The notes under the pieces: generated by a model
What the model was told of the DNA's origin: nothing
The model's input: the letters and a program-made list of their open reading frames with translations, nothing else
Database searches by the model: none
Shown here: in pieces, positions 60,251-64,000 of the stretch
Layout: each line of letters begins with the position of its first letter
Numbering within the stretch: the stretch's first letter is position 1
Assembly (NCBI RefSeq): GCF_032678705.1
Contig: NZ_JAVTSS010000002.1
Coordinates: 496,001-560,000 of the forward strand
DNA from: Pedobacter frigiditerrae
GTDB taxonomy: Bacteria; Bacteroidota; Bacteroidia; Sphingobacteriales; Sphingobacteriaceae
Reading direction: 5' to 3'
Length of the DNA stretch: 64,000 bases
Program-made: the position numbers and the translations under genes

Positions 60251-60697
60251 TTACGCTGTAGCTAATTTTGCTACGTTACGATAAGGAAATGCATTAAAAA
60301 TGTGTCTTCTTGCAAATCTTCCTGGAGAATCAGCATTTACCAATTTGATGTACATTGCTCTTGGCACATCAAAATATTCGTAAGCACTACCGTCGAAGAA
60401 ATCGATACGTAAAATTGCATCTTTAAACTGAAAATCTTGAATGTTAGATGTAGTTGTAGTTTGGATATACTCATCTTTAGCGTGCTCCAAAGTTTCTGGC
60501 GCAATGCTTAACAAAAAGTTATAAGCCTCAATAATTTCCTTGCTTTTTTCTTCAGCTTCTAAGTGCTTTTCAGCATCTGAACTGAACTTATCAGGATGCC
60601 AATCTTTCATCAAGCCCCTGTAAATACTCTTGATTTCTTTTAGCTCTGTAGCTTTAGTAACGCCTAATGTCTTTCTGTAATCTCCAACCTTCTTCAT
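60251..60697 (-). CDS. DnaJ-domain/KTSC fusion protein
   Basis: The 148-residue protein has an N-terminal J domain (about 4-65) with the HPD motif at 34-36 (DWHPDKF), followed by a KTSC domain (about 90-140: FQFKDAILRIDFFDGSAYEYFDVP, SPGRFARRHIFNAF). KTSC domains occur in lysyl-tRNA-synthetase-like or nucleic-acid-associated proteins; the J domain would recruit a DnaK-type chaperone. Fusion of the two is uncommon. It lies alone on the minus strand. Role unknown, possibly delivery of a nucleic-acid-linked client to DnaK. Confidence 0.88.
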   Translation of the reverse strand: MKKVGDYRKTLGVTKATELKEIKSIYRGLMKDWHPDKFSSDAEKHLEAEEKSKEIIEAYNFLLSIAPETLEHAKDEYIQTTTTSNIQDFQFKDAILRIDFFDGSAYEYFDVPRAMYIKLVNADSPGRFARRHIFNAFPYRNVAKLATA

Positions 60698-60824
60698 AAA
60701 CTTATTTTATATGTTATTGTTTATGAAACGATTGCAAATAATTAAAACGCAAACCACAGGGAAACAATTTTTGTGCAAAGGTACAATTAAATAAGTAGAA
60801 TTCTAATAGAAGGTTAACTAATAG

Positions 60825-62135
60825 TTATTTACCACTTATCCAAAGTGCAATATCGCTAATCAATTGCTCAGATACGTTTACTGGAACTTGATATTGTTGT
60901 GTATATGCTTTTTCTGTTTGCGGACTTAACAAATGGTTTAACTCTGGATAAAGTTTCACTTTTGCATTTGCCGACTTGCCCAAGGCAGCATTCCAAATAT
61001 CATAATCTGCTGTGGCTACTTGAAAATCATTTCCGCCTTGGAAAACCAAAATGCGTTGTTTTAATTTTTTCGCTGTAGCAACCTGGTCATAAACATTTAA
61101 ATCAACCCAATAAGCAGCAGGTAAACCTAAGATAACCGAATCAGGTTTCATATTTGGCGCCAACTTCACCAATTTAGCAGCTCCAATTTCATTAATAGCC
61201 TCAGCTAATTTTACCTGTGTTGCTTTGGTTGTATCTTTTGCAAGCTCAACAATATATTTGTTTTGGTCTATAATAATATCACCCAATTTCCTAGCTGGTG
61301 CAGCAGCTAAAATAATTCCCTTTAAGCTAGGAGCAAGTGTTGCTAAACGTGGCGCTAACATTCCGCCCAAACTATGTCCTAAAACATAAATACTCTTTGG
61401 ATCTGCTCCTGTTATAGTTTTAGCCATTGCAATTGCAGCAAGTGCATCATCGGTTACTTCTTCTTTAACTGTAAAAGCTTTATTAAATTCACCAGCGTAT
61501 ACTAAAGTCCTTTTTACGTAACGTATGCTTGCTATACCTTTTGAAGCCAAGCCTGTTGCAATATCCTTAAATGGCTTATTTGGCCCAACTGTTTCATCCA
61601 TATCACCAGGACCAGAACCATGAACCAATACCACAACTGGGAAGTTTGTCCTATTTTTCGGCGTAGTTATTATTGCTGCTAATTGGTGCCCTGGAGTTTG
61701 CAAATAGACAGATTTTTCGGTGTACAAAGCAGTGTCTGCATAAGCAGGTTTTGTATACACTGCAGCTTTTGGAGGCATAAATAAGCCTACTATTTTCTCT
61801 CCTTTGTTAAACATTAAAACAAAATTTTGCTCTGCTTTTTCAAATTTTCCCTCTACAGTAACAGCGTAAAAATCTCCCTGAACTTTACTTGAGATAGCAT
61901 CTAAAACTTCTGGCTTGCCTAAGTTGGTTGTAATATTATCCCAAAGCTTTTTTAAGTTATCTGGTGTAATTTTTGCCTTTTCAGCTTCATCAAAAAATAG
62001 ATGTGCAGTATCGTATTTTGCTTCAGCCATATAAATGAAAAACGAATTCGTTTTGTTAAATAGGCTAATTACGTTTTGTGAAAATCCAACGGTGCTAACT
62101 AAAAGCAGGGCAATTACTAAAAAGGCTTTCTTCAT
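60825..62135 (-). CDS. DUF3887 plus alpha/beta hydrolase, secreted
   Basis: From the ATG at 62135 (MKKAFLVIALLLVSTVGFSQ) it has 436 residues: signal peptide, DUF3887-type N-terminal domain (about 25-120), and an alpha/beta-hydrolase domain (about 140-436). The nucleophile elbow is GHSLGGML, the oxyanion region VLVHGSGPGDMDE, the acid lies near FQGGNDFQVATADY, and the catalytic histidine is in LYPELNHLLSP. The DUF3887-hydrolase combination is recurrent in Bacteroidota. It probably acts on small esters or peptides outside the cytoplasm. The gene at 62266 is separate. Confidence 0.9.
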   Translation of the reverse strand: MKKAFLVIALLLVSTVGFSQNVISLFNKTNSFFIYMAEAKYDTAHLFFDEAEKAKITPDNLKKLWDNITTNLGKPEVLDAISSKVQGDFYAVTVEGKFEKAEQNFVLMFNKGEKIVGLFMPPKAAVYTKPAYADTALYTEKSVYLQTPGHQLAAIITTPKNRTNFPVVVLVHGSGPGDMDETVGPNKPFKDIATGLASKGIASIRYVKRTLVYAGEFNKAFTVKEEVTDDALAAIAMAKTITGADPKSIYVLGHSLGGMLAPRLATLAPSLKGIILAAAPARKLGDIIIDQNKYIVELAKDTTKATQVKLAEAINEIGAAKLVKLAPNMKPDSVILGLPAAYWVDLNVYDQVATAKKLKQRILVFQGGNDFQVATADYDIWNAALGKSANAKVKLYPELNHLLSPQTEKAYTQQYQVPVNVSEQLISDIALWISGK

Positions 62136-62214
62136 AAAATTTATAATCATCGCATAAGATGAGAATCAAAGTTAATATTATTTAAACCGCTTTAGTGTTA
62201 AAAATTGTGAAATA

Positions 62215-62247
62215 AAAAACGCCAATCATTTTGAGTGATTGGCGTTT
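62215..62247 (-). terminator. intrinsic terminator of the OsmC gene
   Basis: On the minus strand, AAACGCCAATCA pairs with TGATTGGCGTTT (arms 62236-62247 and 62217-62228), ending in a run of T. It follows the OsmC stop. Confidence 0.85.
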
Positions 62248-62265
62248 AACTATTAGGATTATCGT

Positions 62266-62682
62266 TTATAACAACTCCGCTTCGATGGTAATTGGCGCAT
62301 TCATTAATTTAGAGATTGGGCAATTCGCTTTTGCATCTGCTACTAATTCATCAAATTTCTCTTTTGATAAACCTTCTGCCTTTACTTTAACTTCTAAATG
62401 AATACCTACAATTTCACCTTTTTCAGGATTCAAATCTACTGTTGCTTTAGTTGTAATATCTTCTGGAGAAATATTTTCTGCAGAGATATTAAAGCTTAAC
62501 TTCATGGTAAAGCAACCCGAGTGTGCTGCAGCAATTAACTCTTCAGGGTTTGTACCCACACCTTCTTCAAAACGACTTTTGAAAGAATATTGTGTATTAC
62601 TTAATGTTCCACTTTGTGTGGTCAATGTTCCTTTTCCATCTTTTCCGGTGCCATTCCAAACGGCAGTTGCATTTCTTTTCAT
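62266..62682 (-). CDS. OsmC-family peroxiredoxin-like protein
   Basis: The 138-residue protein has the OsmC/Ohr signature with the two catalytic cysteines: one in HSGCFTMKLSF near residue 55 and one in ANCPISKLM near 122. The GxGTNPEELIAAAH motif and the R/E environment (FKSRFEEGVGTNP) are typical. It reduces organic or hydrogen peroxides in the cytoplasm. It forms a dimer with composite active sites. Its promoter region is shared with the divergent response-regulator gene. Confidence 0.93.
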   Translation of the reverse strand: MKRNATAVWNGTGKDGKGTLTTQSGTLSNTQYSFKSRFEEGVGTNPEELIAAAHSGCFTMKLSFNISAENISPEDITTKATVDLNPEKGEIVGIHLEVKVKAEGLSKEKFDELVADAKANCPISKLMNAPITIEAELL

Positions 62683-62809
62683 GTTAAAATTGTTTTTTAA
62701 TTACTAATGTAAAATAAGACAAAATTGTTTAGCAAAACTCTATATCTGACAATAAATTTACAGCTTTAACAACATAAATATTTTTTACACAGATTATCAT
62801 TACATTAAA

Positions 62810-62817
62810 TATATTTG
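62810..62817 (+). promoter_or_regulatory. TAnnTTTG promoter element of the single-domain regulator
   Basis: TATATTTG fits the Bacteroidota -7 element, 19 bases before the TTG start at 62837. Confidence 0.45.
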
Positions 62818-62836
62818 TGTTACAAAAATTATCCCT

Positions 62837-63229
62837 TTGGCAAATAAATCCAAGTTTAAAAACATTTTAGTTATCGAAGATAATCACGCTATTTTAGACG
62901 TAATTACCTTGATATTGCAGAGCGAAGCATATAAAGTTGCTGGCTTAAATAAAAGTGTTGATATGATGAAACATATTGATGATTTCAAGCCCGACTTAAT
63001 GATTTTAGATATCATGTTACCCGATGGTGATGGTCGCGAATTGTTAGGACAACTACGTTCCAATGAAAAAACCGCAAACATTCCTGTTTTAATGATTTCT
63101 GCCAAATATACTTCAGAAACCATTCAACAAAACACAGCACACAAGCCTAATGGATTTTTAGCAAAGCCTTTTGACATTGATGATTTGTTAGATAAAATCG
63201 AAGGTATTCTTGCTGGAAAGAACTTCTAA
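62837..63229 (+). CDS. single-domain response regulator
   Basis: This 130-residue protein is a stand-alone CheY-like receiver. It has an acidic pair near E14-D15 (VIEDNH), phosphoacceptor D58 in LMILDIMLPDGDG, then S/T and K at MISAKY and AKPFDIDDL. There is no output domain. It starts at a TTG (62837); the first ATG in frame is 40 codons later, inside the domain. It may act by phosphorelay or protein-protein contact; no kinase is adjacent. Confidence 0.88.
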   Translation: MANKSKFKNILVIEDNHAILDVITLILQSEAYKVAGLNKSVDMMKHIDDFKPDLMILDIMLPDGDGRELLGQLRSNEKTANIPVLMISAKYTSETIQQNTAHKPNGFLAKPFDIDDLLDKIEGILAGKNF

Positions 63230-63262
63230 ATTTTTGCATACATTTATGCAAAACCAGATGTG

Positions 63263-63733
63263 ATGACAGATAACGAACAACTTATCCATAATTTTTATAC
63301 CAGTTTTAATAATAAGGACTACAAGGCAATGCAAGCTTGTTATGCAGATAATGCAACCTTTAATGATGCTGTTTTTAAAAACCTCAATTCCGAGCAAGTA
63401 AAAGCAATGTGGGAAATGTTAATTTTAAAAGGAAAAGATTTAAGGATTGAATTTAGCAATATCTCTTCCGATGGGAATAATGTAAAAGCACATTGGGATG
63501 CGTACTATACCTTCTCTGCCACAGGCAAAAAAGTAGTTAATAATATTGATGCCCGTTTTGAAATTGAAAACGGAAAAATTGTTAAACATACAGATACTTT
63601 CGATTTCCACACTTGGTCTACACAAGCTTTAGGAATCAAAGGTTTCCTTTTAGGTTGGACAACATTTTTGAGAAAGAAAGTTACCGCTCAGGCAATGAAA
63701 AATCTGGATGGGTTTATGAAAGCGAAAGTCTAA
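63263..63733 (+). CDS. NTF2-like (SnoaL-type) protein
   Basis: The 156-residue protein (from the ATG at 63263; GTG at 63260 is a possible alternative) has the NTF2-like fold, with LIHNFYTSFNNKDYKAMQACYADNATF near residues 7-33 and the strand GKKVVNNIDARFEIENGKIVKHTDTFD near 90-115. Such proteins are often enzymes or binding proteins of unknown substrate. It follows the receiver gene by 33 bases on the same strand, so they may be co-transcribed. Its stop is followed by a repeat-like region. Confidence 0.85.
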   Translation: MTDNEQLIHNFYTSFNNKDYKAMQACYADNATFNDAVFKNLNSEQVKAMWEMLILKGKDLRIEFSNISSDGNNVKAHWDAYYTFSATGKKVVNNIDARFEIENGKIVKHTDTFDFHTWSTQALGIKGFLLGWTTFLRKKVTAQAMKNLDGFMKAKV

Positions 63734-64000
63734 GAGTTTTTGTCATTCAGACGTGTACCGATTTCACATCGGTAGCGCACCTGTCCCGACTTCTTCCTAT
63801 CGTGTGGAGACATCTTTTTTGCTCATTGCTTTTTGGACTATGCAAGGTTCCGTTCATAATACTGGTGCCTCTAGCCAAGCACGACCGTCAATCCCCAGTG
63901 CCAGCCCAATCAAAAAAACAGTAGCACAATAGAAAAACCAGCACTAACAAACCTCAAACGCAGTGGTTTTGTGCTCATTCTTTTACTGACTTTCATTTAT
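63734..64000. other. non-coding right edge with repeat fragments
   Basis: TTTTGTCATTCAGACGTG and CACCTGTCCCGACTTCTTC (about 63778-63796) share blocks with the 46-nt repeat at 19198/60077; CCGATTTCACATCGG forms a small palindrome before it. The rest of the stretch to the window end shows only short frames and no gene I can support. Confidence 0.5.

Noticed and set aside
63613..63924. 103-codon plus-strand frame at the right edge
   Set aside because: It starts inside the NTF2-like gene in another frame and continues through repeat sequence; no plausible protein.

Overview
The window looks like a chromosomal segment of a Bacteroidota bacterium, most likely a Sphingobacteriaceae member of the Pedobacter type. 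This is inferred from the gene content, not from a marker gene. The pointers are low GC, SusC/TonB-type outer-membrane proteins with carboxypeptidase-like N-terminal domains, a GLPGLI protein, DUF5687, DUF2911, DUF4197 and DUF3127 proteins, TAnnTTTG promoter elements, and many dispersed palindromes between genes. There is no rRNA, recognisable tRNA, CRISPR array, transposase or prophage. This is ordinary backbone with small accessory islands.

Layout. 0.3-9.6 kb: a PIF1-like helicase, an outer-membrane barrel/GLPGLI pair, a histidine kinase/response regulator pair, and a DUF3127 protein with an SSB-like tail. 9.8-15.3 kb: an RNA methyltransferase, an XRE regulator, an HD hydrolase, and the radical-SAM/TIGR03915 putative DNA-repair pair. 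15.4-18.5 kb: a phosphate module (PhoR-like kinase, DUF47 protein, PiT transporter) with two Pho-box-like direct repeats. 18.6-24 kb: a frameshifted paiB-family gene, an ECF sigma/anti-sigma pair and a divergent VWA protein. 24-30 kb: DEAD-box helicase, RarA, a VapBC-like pair and a DUF5687 ABC exporter. 30-38 kb: an OmpA lipoprotein, an oxidoreductase, HutH, and a GntR-ABC operon. 38-47 kb: a TonB receptor with a Cys/His-rich partner, HutU, a fluoride-riboswitch-controlled CLC protein, and a TetR/ABC1 kinase pair. 47-64 kb: a second outer-membrane barrel, an M1 peptidase, a PIG-L/small membrane peptide/sodium symporter operon, two DUF2911 paralogues, a DnaJ-KTSC fusion, hydrolases, OsmC and a single-domain response regulator.

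The strongest regulatory observations are: (i) a fluoride (crcB) riboswitch at 43307-43358, followed by a hairpin that would hide the ribosome-binding site of a CLC-F-type gene; (ii) TTAACA/TTAACC repeats with an 11-nt period before both the PhoR-like kinase and the DUF47-PiT operon; (iii) two perfect inverted repeats of a TTTGACAAA motif before the TonB receptor. Other points of note are a 43-residue membrane-peptide gene overlapping both its neighbours, a one-base deletion that splits paiB, and several families of intergenic palindromes shared between distant sites.
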